NCBI RefSeq assembly: GCF_034931045.1 | Contig: NZ_JAYGHH010000001.1 | Coordinates: 1-64,000 of the forward strand | Length of the DNA: 64,000 bases | Source of the DNA: Nodularia sp034931045 | GTDB taxonomy: Bacteria > Cyanobacteriota > Cyanobacteriia > Cyanobacteriales > Nostocaceae | Reading direction: 5' to 3' | Shown here: positions 1 through 9,695 of the stretch, piece after piece | How positions within the stretch are numbered: position 1 is the stretch's first letter | How the letters are laid out: each line of letters begins with the position of its first letter | Made by a program: the position numbers and the translations under genes | Notes under the pieces: model-generated | What the model was told of the DNA's origin: nothing | Seen by the model: only the letters and a program-made list of their open reading frames with translations | The model's database searches: none

Positions 1-66
1 GATAGCCTTGTAGGGGAGAGGAATGGAAGCGAGGTTTTCCATATTACCAAACTCGTCATAAAATAG
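1..66 (+). CDS. possible 3' end of an upstream gene (partial)
   Basis: Frame 1 is open from the window edge for 21 codons and stops at TAG 64-66, ending in residues ITKLVIK. The other two forward frames stop at once. It could be the tail of a gene co-oriented with hsdR, for example another subunit gene of the same restriction locus, but so short a piece carries no recognisable family signal. Its identity is unknown. Confidence 0.25.
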   Translation, partial: DSLVGERNGSEVFHITKLVIK

Positions 67-108
67 GTATGATAAAAAAACCAGTGTAAAAAATAGCATA
101 AAAATCCT

Positions 109-3078
109 ATGGTCAGCAAAACCAACGAGTCAGCCTTAGAAACCTGTATAGAAACTGCACTCATTGAACGCGCTGGCTATGAAAAAGGAAACCCCGCAGA
201 CTTTAACCGACAAATAGCCATAGACGAAGAAAAATTCTGGCGCTTCTTAGAAACCACCCAACCAGAAGAACTAGCCAAACTTCAATACCGCCCCAACTGG
301 AAAAACTTGATTTTAGAACGGTGCGATCGCAAAATAAAAAAAGATGGTATCCTCTCAGTCCTCAAAAAAGGATTATCCATAGATAACGCCCATCTCACCT
401 TACTTTACAGCCAACCATACAACGACACAAACCAAGCTGTAACAGAAAACTTTCAAAAAAACATCTTTTCAATTACCCGTCAAGTACATTATTCCCAAAA
501 AGATACAGCATTATCCATAGATATAGTACTATTTATCAACGGATGTGCGATCGCCACCATAGAATTAAAAAACCCCTGGACAAACCAAACAGTTTACCAC
601 GCCAAAAAACAATACCGGGAAAACCGCAACCCCCAAGAACCACTCTTCCAATTTGCGCGTTGTCTAGTTCACTTCGCAATTGACACAGATGAAGTGTGGA
701 TGACAACAAAATTAAACCGCGAAAAAACCTACTTTCTCCCCTTCAACAAAGGTTTTAACTTCGGAAAAGGAAACCCACCCAACCCCAACGGACATAAATC
801 TGCATATCTCTGGGAAACCATTCTTACCCGTCCCAGTTTCACCAACATCATTGAACACTTCGCCATTCTCATACCCAGCGACAGCAAAACACCCCTAATA
901 GAAAAAACCCTCTTCTTTCCCCGCTATCACCAACTAGATGTAGTCCGCCAACTATTAACACACGCTAAAATAAACGGTACTGGACAAACATATCTAATTC
1001 AACATTCCGCAGGTTCAGGAAAATCCAACTCCATCACATGGATAACATATCAATTAATAGAACTCTACACCCAAAACGCCGACACTCCCCTATTTGATTC
1101 CGTCGTAGTTGTCACAGATAGACGCATCCTAGATAAACAACTCAAAGACAATATCAAAGACTTTTCTCAAGTAAAAAACATAGTCGCCCACGCCACAAGT
1201 TCCAAAGACTTAAAAACAGCCCTAGAGAAAGGTAAAAAAATCATCATTACGACAATTCAAAAATTCCCCTTCATCATAGAAGGTATTGAAGACTTGAGTA
1301 AAAACACCTTCGCTGTAATTATCGATGAAGCCCACTCATCCCAAAGCGGAAAAGCCGCAGATAATTTAAATATAGCCCTTGGTAAAACCGAAGCAGAAGA
1401 CGAAGAAGATTTACAAGATAAAATTCTCAAAGCAATGGAGGGGCGCAAACTGAGTAAAAACGCTTCTTATTTTGCCTTTACCGCCACACCCAAAAACGCC
1501 ACCCTCGAAAAATTTGGTCAACCAACCCCAGAGGGCAAATTTACACCGTTTCATCTCTACTCAATGAAACAAGCCATAGAAGAAGGCTTTATATTAGATG
1601 TCTTAGCCAATTATACCACCTATAAAAGTTATTACGAAATTAAAAAATCTATTCAAGATAATCCCAACTTTAATACTACCCAAGCTCAAAAAAAGCTGCG
1701 GGCTTACGTCGAAGGAAATAAACAAACCATCAGCACCAAAGCCGAGATTATAGTTAACCATTTTATCACCCAAGTGTGGCAACCCAAAAAGCTCAAAGGT
1801 GAAGGAAAAGCAATGGTTGTCACCCGCAATATTGAAACAGCAATTCGTTATTTTTTCGCCATCCGCGATTTATTAACACAAGCCAATGTCCCCTTTAAAG
1901 CTATTATCGCCTTTTCCGGTAAAAAGACCATAGACGGAATTGAATACACCGAAGAAATCATTAATCAATTTCCCAGTAAAGATATTTCTGACGAGTTCAA
2001 AAAATCAGATTATAAAATATTAGTCGTCGCCAATAAATTTCTCACCGGCTTTGATGAACCATTATTACATACCATGTATGTGGATAAAAAATTACAGTCA
2101 GTCACAGCAGTACAAACCCTATCACGGCTGAATCGCTGTAACGCCAAAATGGGGAAACAAGACACATTTATTTTAGACTTTTACAACACCGTCAGCGATA
2201 TTCAAACCGCCTTTGACCCATTCTACACAGCCACATCATTAAGCGAACCCACAGATATTAATGTTCTCCATGACCTCAAAGAAGCATTAGACGAAGTGGG
2301 AGTTTATGAATGGTCAGAAATTGAGCAATTTAACGAATTATTTTTTAATAACGTCGAAGCCGAAAACCTCAGCCCCATCATTGATATTGCTGTAGCCCGT
2401 TTTAGCTCAGAATTAGAACTAGAAGAAACCAGCAAAATCGACTTTAAAATTAAAGCAAAACAGTTTGTCAAAATTTATGGACAAGTCGCCTGTATGATTC
2501 CCTATAATAATCTGCAATGGGAAATGCAGTATTGGTTCCTAAAATTTCTCATTCCCAAACTAGCGGTAAAAAATCCCGACCAAGAGCAACTTGATCAACT
2601 TTTAGAAAGTGTAGACCTTTCCACCTACGCCATAGAAAGAACTAAGCTCAATTATAGCATAGAACTGGATAATTCTGAATCAGAAATAGACCCACAAAAC
2701 TCAAATATCCGGGGATACCAAAGTGAAGCACCACAACAAGACCCCCTAGATGAAATCATCGCTACTTTTAACAATCGCTTTTTCACAGGTTGGGATGCTA
2801 CACCCCAACAACAACGAATAAAATTCATTAACATCGCCCAACACGTCAGAGAAAATCCCGACTATCAAAATCAAGTCCTCAACAACCCAGACACACAAAA
2901 TCGCCGTTTAGCATTAGAAAAATTAATTAAACAAGCCATCAACAAAGAACGTAAACATGAATTAGAATTATACAAACGTTACGCTTCCGACCCAGATTTT
3001 AAAACAGCATTTGATACCACAATCATGCAATTGCTAGACCAAATTAATCTAGAAAATTCCCCACAATTTGCAGGATAA
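109..3078 (+). CDS. hsdR: type I restriction endonuclease, R (motor/nuclease) subunit
   Basis: This 989-residue protein has the usual HsdR length and layout. The N-terminal third (about 1-260) carries a nuclease-type region with IELKNPW near residue 156, the PD-(D/E)xK E-x-K element. A superfamily 2 translocase core follows, with Walker A GSGKSNS (about 305), the DEAH box IIDEAHSSQ (about 408), TATP motif III (about 460) and the motif VI region QTLSRLNRC (about 670). HsdR uses ATP to translocate DNA and cut it once the HsdM/HsdS complex has bound an unmethylated site. Neither hsdM nor hsdS is in the window, so they must lie upstream of base 1, lie elsewhere, or be absent. The start ATG at 109 is preceded by an A-rich leader without a strong Shine-Dalgarno. 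Confidence 0.93.
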   Translation: MVSKTNESALETCIETALIERAGYEKGNPADFNRQIAIDEEKFWRFLETTQPEELAKLQYRPNWKNLILERCDRKIKKDGILSVLKKGLSIDNAHLTLLYSQPYNDTNQAVTENFQKNIFSITRQVHYSQKDTALSIDIVLFINGCAIATIELKNPWTNQTVYHAKKQYRENRNPQEPLFQFARCLVHFAIDTDEVWMTTKLNREKTYFLPFNKGFNFGKGNPPNPNGHKSAYLWETILTRPSFTNIIEHFAILIPSDSKTPLIEKTLFFPRYHQLDVVRQLLTHAKINGTGQTYLIQHSAGSGKSNSITWITYQLIELYTQNADTPLFDSVVVVTDRRILDKQLKDNIKDFSQVKNIVAHATSSKDLKTALEKGKKIIITTIQKFPFIIEGIEDLSKNTFAVIIDEAHSSQSGKAADNLNIALGKTEAEDEEDLQDKILKAMEGRKLSKNASYFAFTATPKNATLEKFGQPTPEGKFTPFHLYSMKQAIEEGFILDVLANYTTYKSYYEIKKSIQDNPNFNTTQAQKKLRAYVEGNKQTISTKAEIIVNHFITQVWQPKKLKGEGKAMVVTRNIETAIRYFFAIRDLLTQANVPFKAIIAFSGKKTIDGIEYTEEIINQFPSKDISDEFKKSDYKILVVANKFLTGFDEPLLHTMYVDKKLQSVTAVQTLSRLNRCNAKMGKQDTFILDFYNTVSDIQTAFDPFYTATSLSEPTDINVLHDLKEALDEVGVYEWSEIEQFNELFFNNVEAENLSPIIDIAVARFSSELELEETSKIDFKIKAKQFVKIYGQVACMIPYNNLQWEMQYWFLKFLIPKLAVKNPDQEQLDQLLESVDLSTYAIERTKLNYSIELDNSESEIDPQNSNIRGYQSEAPQQDPLDEIIATFNNRFFTGWDATPQQQRIKFINIAQHVRENPDYQNQVLNNPDTQNRRLALEKLIKQAINKERKHELELYKRYASDPDFKTAFDTTIMQLLDQINLENSPQFAG

Positions 3079-3167
3079 AGTAGAAAAATTAAATAACATC
3101 AATAGGACTTACGCAACTGGCACAGGCAAAATCCAGCGACCTGGACTAATACAAAATCAAGGTTTTC

Positions 3168-3263
3168 AAACCCACGCAGGTGGGTTTCGTTTGTGTAGCC
3201 GCGACTTCTAGTCGCCAAGGCGAGTCATAAATTAGACTTTTCAAACAACCTCTAAGCGAGGTT
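3168..3263. repeat. cluster of three consecutive small palindromes
   Basis: Three perfect hairpins lie within 100 bases between hsdR and cinA. They are AAACCCAC/GTGGGTTT (3168-3175 with 3180-3187, 4-base loop), GCGACT/AGTCGC (3201-3206 with 3210-3215) and AACCTC/GAGGTT (3247-3252 with 3258-3263). No T-run follows any of them, so they look more like a composite interspersed repeat than a simple terminator. The rest of 3079-3424 holds a GGACTTACGCA repeat fragment (3104-3114) and a CTCTGCGCCTGGTGCATGAC fragment (3328-3347), and no gene. Confidence 0.75.
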
Positions 3264-3424
3264 ATTTCCATATATAAAAATTTAAAACATATAAAATAAG
3301 ATTGAATCCCCAGAAAAACTCCTCCTCTCTGCGCCTGGTGCATGACATTCATATCTTAATCATCAACAGCGACAAAATCACGTTACTGTAAAATACAGGC
3401 CTTTCTCCCTTTCCTTTCACGTCA

Positions 3425-4681
3425 ATGAGTGCAGAAATTATTTGTGTTGGTACAGAACTCTTACTAGGGGATATCCTCAACAGTAACTCGCAATATTTAG
3501 CCCAACAACTAGCCCAACTAGGCATACCCCACTACTATCAAACAGTCGTAGGCGATAACCCAGAAAGACTAAAGCAAGTTATAGAAATTGCTATATCAAG
3601 AGTGCAAATTCTGATTTTTACTGGTGGTCTTGGCCCCACACCCGACGACCTCACCTGCGAAACCATAGCCGATTTTTTTGGCGTTCCTTTAATAGAACAT
3701 CCAGAAATCATCGAAGATATCACTCAGAAATTCGCCCAACGTGGTCGGGTAATGTCCCCCAGTAACCGCAAACAAGCATTAATTCCCCAAGGTGCAGACA
3801 TTTTACCCAATCCCACTGGGACAGCACCGGGGATTATTTGGCAACCACGCCCCGAAATCACAATTTTTACCTTTCCTGGTGTCCCGTCAGAAATGCACCG
3901 GATGTGGACAGATACAGCAGTCCCTTATCTTAAAAATCAAGGCTGGGGAAAGGAGATTATTTACAGCCGGAGTTTAAGGTTTTGGGGAATTGGGGAATCT
4001 GTTTTGGCTGAAAAAGTCGCCCCCTATTTTAATTTACCTAATCCCACTGTCGCCCCTTATGCGGGTAAAGGCGAAGTTAGATTACGCATTTCTGCCAAGG
4101 CTGATTCAAAAGTTACGGCTGAAGGTTTGATTTCACCTGTAGAAAAACAGCTAAAAGATATTGCTGGATTAGATTATTACGGGGCTGATGATGAAACTTT
4201 AGCTTCTGTGGTGGGTGATTTGTTGCGTTTATCCGGGGAAACGCTATCAGTAGCCGAGTCCTGTACTGGTGGTGGTTTAGGACAAATGTTAACGAATATT
4301 TCTGGGAGTTCTGATTATTTTTGGGGTGGGGTAATTTCTTATGATAATTCGGCGAAAGTGGGGTTATTGGGCGTTAACCCAGAGGATTTAGATAAATTTG
4401 GGGCGGTGAGTGGTACTGTTGCAGAACAAATGGCAATGGGGGTAAAAAGTCGCCTTTCTACGTCTTGGGGTTTAAGTATTACTGGTATTGCTGGCCCAAC
4501 TGGGGGAACGGAGACAAAGCCAGTGGGTTTAGTTTACATCGGTTTAGCCAGTCCCAAAAATGAAGTTGCTAGTTTTGAATATCGCTTTGGCGCAATGCGA
4601 GGACGTGATTTAATTCGTTATGTAAGTGCTAGTACGGCTTTGGATTTGCTGCGGCGAAAATTAATGGTTCGTAATTCGTAA
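3425..4681 (+). CDS. cinA: CinA-family protein (competence/damage-inducible; NMN amidase domain)
   Basis: This 418-residue protein has the two-domain CinA architecture. The N-terminal MoCF/COG1058 domain (about 1-170) contains the VGTELLLGDILNSN start and the TGGLGPTPDD motif. The C-terminal PncC domain (about 255-415) contains SVAESCTGGGLG, SGSSDYFWGG and GIAGPTGGT. PncC deamidates nicotinamide mononucleotide to nicotinic acid mononucleotide in pyridine-nucleotide salvage. The COG1058 part has ADP-ribose pyrophosphatase activity in studied relatives. The gene stands alone between two repeat-rich spacers. Its last codons (V-R-N-S-stop) lie inside a 7-bp tandem repeat, so the extreme C-terminus is repeat-derived. 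Confidence 0.93.
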   Translation: MSAEIICVGTELLLGDILNSNSQYLAQQLAQLGIPHYYQTVVGDNPERLKQVIEIAISRVQILIFTGGLGPTPDDLTCETIADFFGVPLIEHPEIIEDITQKFAQRGRVMSPSNRKQALIPQGADILPNPTGTAPGIIWQPRPEITIFTFPGVPSEMHRMWTDTAVPYLKNQGWGKEIIYSRSLRFWGIGESVLAEKVAPYFNLPNPTVAPYAGKGEVRLRISAKADSKVTAEGLISPVEKQLKDIAGLDYYGADDETLASVVGDLLRLSGETLSVAESCTGGGLGQMLTNISGSSDYFWGGVISYDNSAKVGLLGVNPEDLDKFGAVSGTVAEQMAMGVKSRLSTSWGLSITGIAGPTGGTETKPVGLVYIGLASPKNEVASFEYRFGAMRGRDLIRYVSASTALDLLRRKLMVRNS

Positions 4682-4764
4682 TTCGTAGTTCGTAATTCGT
4701 AATTCGTAGTTCGTAATTCGTAATTCGTAGTTCGTAATTCGTAGTTCTTAGTTTGTAGTTCTTA
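4667..4764 (+). repeat. 7-bp tandem repeat (STRR type), 14 units
   Basis: There are fourteen contiguous heptamers of consensus RTTCGTA. The first eleven follow the order G-A-A-G-A-A-G-A-A-G-A at the variable first base, giving a 21-bp higher-order period. The last three units are degenerate (GTTCTTA, GTTTGTA, GTTCTTA). Heptameric short tandemly repeated repetitive sequences are well known in heterocystous cyanobacteria. The array begins inside the last codons of cinA and supplies its TAA stop. Confidence 0.95.
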
Positions 4765-4778
4765 GTTTCATGCTAGTA

Positions 4779-4804
4779 GGTGGGTTGGTAGACTGTAACC
4801 CACC
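4779..4804. repeat. inverted repeat GGTGGGTT...AACCCACC
   Basis: This is a perfect 8-bp stem with a 10-base loop, lying between the convergent ends of cinA and the minus-strand gene at 4842. It resembles the arms of the GTAGGGTGGGTTAG element found later in the window. It could act as a bidirectional transcription stop, but no strong U-tract is attached. Confidence 0.6.
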
Positions 4805-4841
4805 ATAAAGTTAAGGAGAATTTATTTTTTTTTGTGTTCCT

Positions 4842-5903
4842 TTATTCAGTTTCTGTGAACTCTATAGTTTCTACAAACTCTAAAATGTTATCCTTAATGT
4901 CTTCAGCTTCTTCTTTAATGGAACTGGGTTTTTCACCGTTAAAAAAGCTGTGCTGGCTGCTAACTATATATAAATAGTTAGAGTGCATAAATGCTAAAAG
5001 CCCTCGGTATGCGTCTAGTCTGGTGGCTGTACCGTTATTTTTTGATTGGGAAATGGTTGAACCTTGGGGCATATCAATGAGGGCGAAGTATGAACCTTCA
5101 ACGGCATCTTTCAAATATTCAGTGTATCTGACTTCAGCTTTTGGCATATTGGTGAAAATTGCTTCTGGCACATACTTGTTTAGTAGCGTTGATTGTAAAT
5201 ATTCTTCTTGTCCAATCGATTCTAATTGTTCCAATTGTTCTGATGATATGGGATAATGATCGATTCTCAGCATGGTGCCGAAATTATCAAAAAATCCCAC
5301 TACCCCATCCTCACTTTCTACTTTACCTCCCTGCTGTGGATCAACAGGAATGGGGACTGAAAAATTACCAGATGGCGATTCATATACCTCGTCGCCATAA
5401 TCTCTGACTATGATTGTGTCTTCGTCTTCATCTAGGTAAATTTCGTTTTCTGCTTCTTGATAGGCGGCAATTACTTCCTGTACAATTTCGTGGGCTTCTT
5501 CATCTTCTAGGTCTAAGGCTTGCTGTAACTGTTTGAGATAGGGTTGTTTCTGTTGGGAAATAATTAAATCGTCTTCATCTATACTCACCATTACCCCGAC
5601 AGCAAAAGCATCTAAAACTAGTTCGTCAGAAAGGCTTTTACTAGCGATATTAAATAAAGTCCCAATGCCCTCATTTTCTGCAATACCTATGAGTCTATTG
5701 ACTATTTGGGCAATTTCATCTTCTGAATAGTCTTCAAAAACTTCAAAGTCCCAAAGGATGCTGGCTAAAATGTCTCCCTCTACTTCCTCTACTGGCAAAT
5801 CAGCCATTTCTGTGACAACTGCGATCGCGGCTACAGCTTCTTCTGGACTCAGTAATTCTTCTGTAGTTTGTGTTGAATTAAAAATCTTGTCATATTTAGT
5901 CAC
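4842..5903 (-). CDS. acidic two-domain protein, TerB-like N-terminus, function unknown
   Basis: The 353-residue product is strongly acidic, with no signal peptide and no membrane segment. Residues about 15-150 are helical, with repeated DE-rich turns (SPEEAVAAIAVV, LVLDAFAVGVMVSIDEDD) resembling the TerB/tellurite-resistance helical domain, which has conserved acidic metal-binding positions. Residues about 170-350 form a second domain beginning SGNFSVPIPVD, reminiscent of soluble beta-rich domains. Neither half allows a confident function. The start ATG at 5903 is preceded on the minus strand by AAAGGAGATAGTAATTGTG, which supplies an AGGAG Shine-Dalgarno. The gene converges on cinA across the repeat spacer. 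Confidence 0.75.
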   Translation of the reverse strand: MTKYDKIFNSTQTTEELLSPEEAVAAIAVVTEMADLPVEEVEGDILASILWDFEVFEDYSEDEIAQIVNRLIGIAENEGIGTLFNIASKSLSDELVLDAFAVGVMVSIDEDDLIISQQKQPYLKQLQQALDLEDEEAHEIVQEVIAAYQEAENEIYLDEDEDTIIVRDYGDEVYESPSGNFSVPIPVDPQQGGKVESEDGVVGFFDNFGTMLRIDHYPISSEQLEQLESIGQEEYLQSTLLNKYVPEAIFTNMPKAEVRYTEYLKDAVEGSYFALIDMPQGSTISQSKNNGTATRLDAYRGLLAFMHSNYLYIVSSQHSFFNGEKPSSIKEEAEDIKDNILEFVETIEFTETE

Positions 5904-6444
5904 AATTACTATCTCCTTTGTGGGTTAGTTCTAACAGCTTAAAAGTAACAATGGTCAGTTTAGTTATATAGCGAACCTTGTGGACAAAGGATTCGCTGGT
6001 ATCCAGTTGACTTGATGTCTCTGAGATTACCAAAGAGTGTCAATTCAGCTTTACTGAGGTACGCTTGTTGTCAAACTCTTGGTTTACCCAATCCTGAATG
6101 TGAGTTATACAGAGAGAAAACAGTCATTTCTTTGTAGAAATTTGAATTAGTGTAGTAACTCTAGTGTCATGAGTAACTCTAGGATGCTCGCATATTTTAT
6201 CCTTAATACTTACTGTACAATTGAATTTACATAGCCGTAATCATCTTTTATTTGGATCAGCTGGTAAATGAATTTCATCTATGGGTAGAATTATCGACTA
6301 GCTAGTGATAGATTTCTACACCAAAGGTAGGATGCCATAATACCGTTGTTGGTAGGAAAACTATAATATTGGCAGTGAGAAGAGGCAAAGAAGCAGGGTT
6401 GCAGGGTGCAAGGGGGAGCAATCCCTACGCCTCCGTCTCTTCGG
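5904..6444. other. intergenic spacer, no gene seen
   Basis: About 540 bases lie between two minus-strand genes. The spacer is AT-rich with stops in all frames. Its 5' part must contain the promoter of the acidic-protein gene, but I cannot single out a -10/-35 pair. Searching by eye for a GTA-N8-TAC NtcA site found only a GTA-N10-TAC near 6213, which has the wrong spacing. Confidence 0.5.
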
Positions 6445-6852
6445 TCACTGTTGACTGGGTTGAGATATCCTTGTCTCAATATCGTCTAAGGTTTGTAATA
6501 ATAAACGCTTCGCCTGTAATTTCCAACCCCATTTTTGAATTCGGAAAGCGGCGACAGTCCCCACCCCACCTACTAATAAAAGCACGGGTTGATTTAGAGA
6601 AATGCCGAATAATAAACCCAATCCGGCAATTCCCCAAAATGGTAAAGCTGCTGCTTGCCTTTGTTCTTCCACAATATTGGTAATTATACTAGGTTTCATA
6701 GTAGTTAATAATTCAGCTTTAACTTGCCGTTGTTCTGCTAGTGATACAGATAAACTGATTTTACGGCGCATCTTTTCGATTTTGCGGGCATCACTACTGT
6801 ATTCTGTTAGCTCATCTTCTGCCATTTGTAGTAGTCGTTCTAGTTGCGCCAT
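6445..6852 (-). CDS. small membrane protein with N-terminal coiled coil
   Basis: The 135-residue protein has a charged, heptad-like N-terminal half (MAQLERLLQMAEDELTEY and onward) consistent with a coiled coil. Two adjacent hydrophobic segments follow (about 70-86 and 89-104, separated by NQP), then a basic/amphipathic tail. This arrangement predicts a membrane-anchored protein with both ends on the same side. I do not recognise a named family. It is flanked by non-coding spacers and appears monocistronic. Confidence 0.6.
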   Translation of the reverse strand: MAQLERLLQMAEDELTEYSSDARKIEKMRRKISLSVSLAEQRQVKAELLTTMKPSIITNIVEEQRQAAALPFWGIAGLGLLFGISLNQPVLLLVGGVGTVAAFRIQKWGWKLQAKRLLLQTLDDIETRISQPSQQ

Positions 6853-7029
6853 TTTGTACTAAATTTTGGATTTTAATATCGCTATTATCTCGGAAAATGT
6901 TAAATTTTCCTAACTATAGTGTTGCATCTAATAGCACAATACCAAATCTTAAATCTAAAATTAAATATATAGAAAATATAGGAATCCGGTTTGGTTTCTG
7001 TCGCTTGCGTGGTCTAGGGATATTACTTG

Positions 7030-7113
7030 TAGAGGTAGGGAATAGGGAAACAAGGTATAGGTGGTTTTGTATGGCTTACGCCACGCCAGCTATCAAAATT
7101 CAAATAGGAGTTC
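7030..7113 (+). repeat. dispersed repeat flanking ppsA, copy 1
   Basis: The segment starting TAGAGGTAGGGAA and containing TTTTGTATGGCTTACGCCAC followed by AGCTATCAAAAT..CAAATAGGAGT.CTATAT occurs again, in the same orientation, at 9696-9767. It lies in the 317-base leader upstream of ppsA. No independent reading frame in it looks real. Confidence 0.8.
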
Positions 7114-7169
7114 TATATGCTATTGATAAGAAACTGACAACCAGAGCGTCTACTTGAGAGGTAATACAG

Positions 7170-9632
7170 ATGGTTACGGTATATCCAAACACATTGACTC
7201 AATCGGACAAAAAGCGATCGCTTATTCTCTGGTTTAATGAAGTTGGTATTGCTGATATACCCCTAGTTGGGGGAAAAAATGCCTCACTAGGAGAAATGAT
7301 TCAACAGTTGACACCCCAAGGCGTTAACGTTCCCACAGGATTTGCGACCACGGCTTATGCTTATCGGTATTTCATCGAGTCGGCTGGGTTAGAAGCCAAG
7401 TTACGCGAACTCTTTGGGGATTTAGATATTGAGGATGTAAAAAACTTACAGGTACGGGCAAAAAAAGCGCGATCGCTACTGATGCACACACCCTTTCCTG
7501 TAGAATTAAGGGATGCGATCGCCGAAGCATATCTGAAACTATGTGAACAATACAACACAGATACAGATGTCGCCGTCCGTTCTAGCGCCACAGCTGAAGA
7601 CCTCCCCGATGCAAGTTTTGCCGGACAACAAGAAAGTTTCTTAAATGTTGTCGGAGTTGAAGAAGTTTTAGCAGCTTGTCATCGGTGTTTTGCGTCCATA
7701 TTCACCGACCGCGCCATATCCTATCGTCACACCAAAGGATTCGATCACTTTAGCATTGCCCTTGCCGTCGGCGTACAAAAAATGGTGCGTTCTGACTTAG
7801 CCACCTCTGGAGTCATGTTCTCCATCGACACCGAAACCGGTTTTAAAGATGCTGCACTGATTACAGCCGCTTACGGTTTAGGCGAAAACGTCGTTCAAGG
7901 AACCGTCAACCCAGATGAATACTATGTTTTCAAGCCAACATTAAAAACAGGTTTTAGCCCCATTATTGATAAAAAATTGGGCAGCAAAGAACTAAAAATG
8001 ATCTATGATGACGGCTCAAAATTTACAAAAAACGTCGCCGTATCCACCATAGAACAAAGCAAATTTGCGCTTAGTGATGCAGAAATTTTACAACTAGCAC
8101 ATTGGGCTTGTTTAATAGAAGACCATTATGGCCAAACCCACGGTAATTACTCCCCAATGGATATCGAGTGGGCAAAAGACGGAATTACCGATCAGCTTTT
8201 TATTGTCCAAGCCCGCCCCGAAACAGTCCAGTCCCAGAAAACAGCAAACATATTGCGGAGTTATCACTTCGTTAAAACAGATAAAAAAGCAAAATCTCCC
8301 GATCCTCTGGTCACTGGTCGCGCCATTGGTGAAGCCATTAGTCAAGGTCAAGTTAAACTGATTTTAAATGTGAATAACATCCACCAGTTTCAAGCCGGGG
8401 ATGTGTTGGTGACAGAAAGAACAGACCCCGACTGGGAACCAATTATGAAACGCGCCAGTGCCATTATTACCAACTCCGGGGGGCGCACCTGTCACGCAGC
8501 CATTATTGCGCGAGAAATGGGAGTCCCAGCAATTGTCGGATGTAACAACGCCACAACCATCTTAAAAACGGGTCAAGAGGTGACAATTTCTTGCGCCGAG
8601 GGAGATGAAGGTAAAGTTTATCCTGGTTTGTTACCCTTTGAAGTCAAAGAAGCGCTTCTAGAAAACTTACCCCGCACTCGTACCCAAATTTTAATGAATG
8701 TGGGTAATCCCCAAGAAGCCTTGAGTTTATCTGCAATTCCCAATGATGGAGTTGGTTTAGCCCGGACAGAATTTATTATCGCCAACCAAATTCAAATTCA
8801 TCCCATGGCCTTGATTCACTTTGAGAAGTTAGAAGATGAATTTGTCAAAACCAAAATTAATCAACTTACAGCCCTTTACGACGATAAACCCCAGTATTTT
8901 GTTGATAAATTAGCCCAAGGTATCGGAAGAATTGCGGCAGCTTTTTATCCTAAACCAGTAATTGTCAGAATGTCAGATTTTAAAAGTAATGAATACGCCA
9001 ATCTTTTAGGTGGTCAGCAATTTGAACCTCAAGAAGAAAACCCCATGTTGGGTTGGCGGGGTGCATCACGTTACTATGATCCAGGATATCAAGAAGCTTT
9101 TGCCCTAGAGTGTCAATCTATCAAGCGAGTGCGGCACGAAATGGGTTTAACTAACGTTATCCCAATGATTCCCTTCTGTCGCACTCCCGATGAAGGACGT
9201 TTAGTGTTGGCGGAAATGTCCAAAAATGATTTAAAACAGGGTGTGAACGACTTGCAAGTGTATGTAATGTGCGAGTTACCCAGTAATGTAATTATGGCTG
9301 ATGAGTTTGCCGAGGTGTTTGATGGCTTCTCCATTGGTTCCAATGACTTAACTCAGCTAACATTAGGTTTAGATCGGGATTCGTCCTTGGTGGCGCGGTT
9401 ATTTGACGAACGCAGTCCGGCTGTGAAGCGCATGGTAACAATGGCCATAGCATCGGCGAAGAAAAATCACCGTAAAATCGGTATTTGTGGACAAGCACCC
9501 AGCGATTACCCAGAATTTGCCCAGTTTTTAGTAGAACAGGGAATTGATTCTATTAGTCTTAATCCAGATTCGGTTTTAAAAACGCTGCTGGAAATTGCCA
9601 AAGTAGAAGAAAATAATGTAGTTTGCAGGTAA
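7170..9632 (+). CDS. ppsA: phosphoenolpyruvate synthase
   Basis: This 820-residue protein is PEP synthase (pyruvate, water dikinase), which converts pyruvate, ATP and water to PEP, AMP and phosphate in gluconeogenesis. The ATP-grasp nucleotide-binding domain occupies about 1-350 (VGGKNASLGEM, VRSSATAEDLPDASFAGQQES). The swivelling phosphohistidine domain (about 380-470) carries SGGRTCHAAIIAREMGVPA with the catalytic histidine. The C-terminal PEP-utiliser barrel (about 490-815) has GLARTEF, MLGWRGASRYYDP and the catalytic-cysteine region NHRKIGICGQAPSD. The start ATG at 7170 follows a GAGAGG element (7155-7160). The gene is flanked on both sides by copies of the same short dispersed repeat. 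Confidence 0.95.
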   Translation: MVTVYPNTLTQSDKKRSLILWFNEVGIADIPLVGGKNASLGEMIQQLTPQGVNVPTGFATTAYAYRYFIESAGLEAKLRELFGDLDIEDVKNLQVRAKKARSLLMHTPFPVELRDAIAEAYLKLCEQYNTDTDVAVRSSATAEDLPDASFAGQQESFLNVVGVEEVLAACHRCFASIFTDRAISYRHTKGFDHFSIALAVGVQKMVRSDLATSGVMFSIDTETGFKDAALITAAYGLGENVVQGTVNPDEYYVFKPTLKTGFSPIIDKKLGSKELKMIYDDGSKFTKNVAVSTIEQSKFALSDAEILQLAHWACLIEDHYGQTHGNYSPMDIEWAKDGITDQLFIVQARPETVQSQKTANILRSYHFVKTDKKAKSPDPLVTGRAIGEAISQGQVKLILNVNNIHQFQAGDVLVTERTDPDWEPIMKRASAIITNSGGRTCHAAIIAREMGVPAIVGCNNATTILKTGQEVTISCAEGDEGKVYPGLLPFEVKEALLENLPRTRTQILMNVGNPQEALSLSAIPNDGVGLARTEFIIANQIQIHPMALIHFEKLEDEFVKTKINQLTALYDDKPQYFVDKLAQGIGRIAAAFYPKPVIVRMSDFKSNEYANLLGGQQFEPQEENPMLGWRGASRYYDPGYQEAFALECQSIKRVRHEMGLTNVIPMIPFCRTPDEGRLVLAEMSKNDLKQGVNDLQVYVMCELPSNVIMADEFAEVFDGFSIGSNDLTQLTLGLDRDSSLVARLFDERSPAVKRMVTMAIASAKKNHRKIGICGQAPSDYPEFAQFLVEQGIDSISLNPDSVLKTLLEIAKVEENNVVCR

Positions 9633-9695
9633 ATGAGGTACAGATATTAATACTAAAACTCTTGTGGGGTGGGCATCTTGCCCGCCTTAGTGTAG

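Noticed and set aside
4667..4764. The heptamer array as a CRISPR
   Set aside because: The units are 7 bp, strictly tandem and without spacers. No cas gene or other CRISPR-like array is visible anywhere in the window.
6205..6230. An NtcA operator upstream of the minus-strand acidic-protein gene
   Set aside because: The GTA and TAC triplets are 10 bases apart here, whereas NtcA needs 8.
6897..7157. A possible small gene upstream of ppsA
   Set aside because: Its sequence includes the dispersed repeat found again at 9696-9767, where another short frame arises for the same reason. No conserved protein text.
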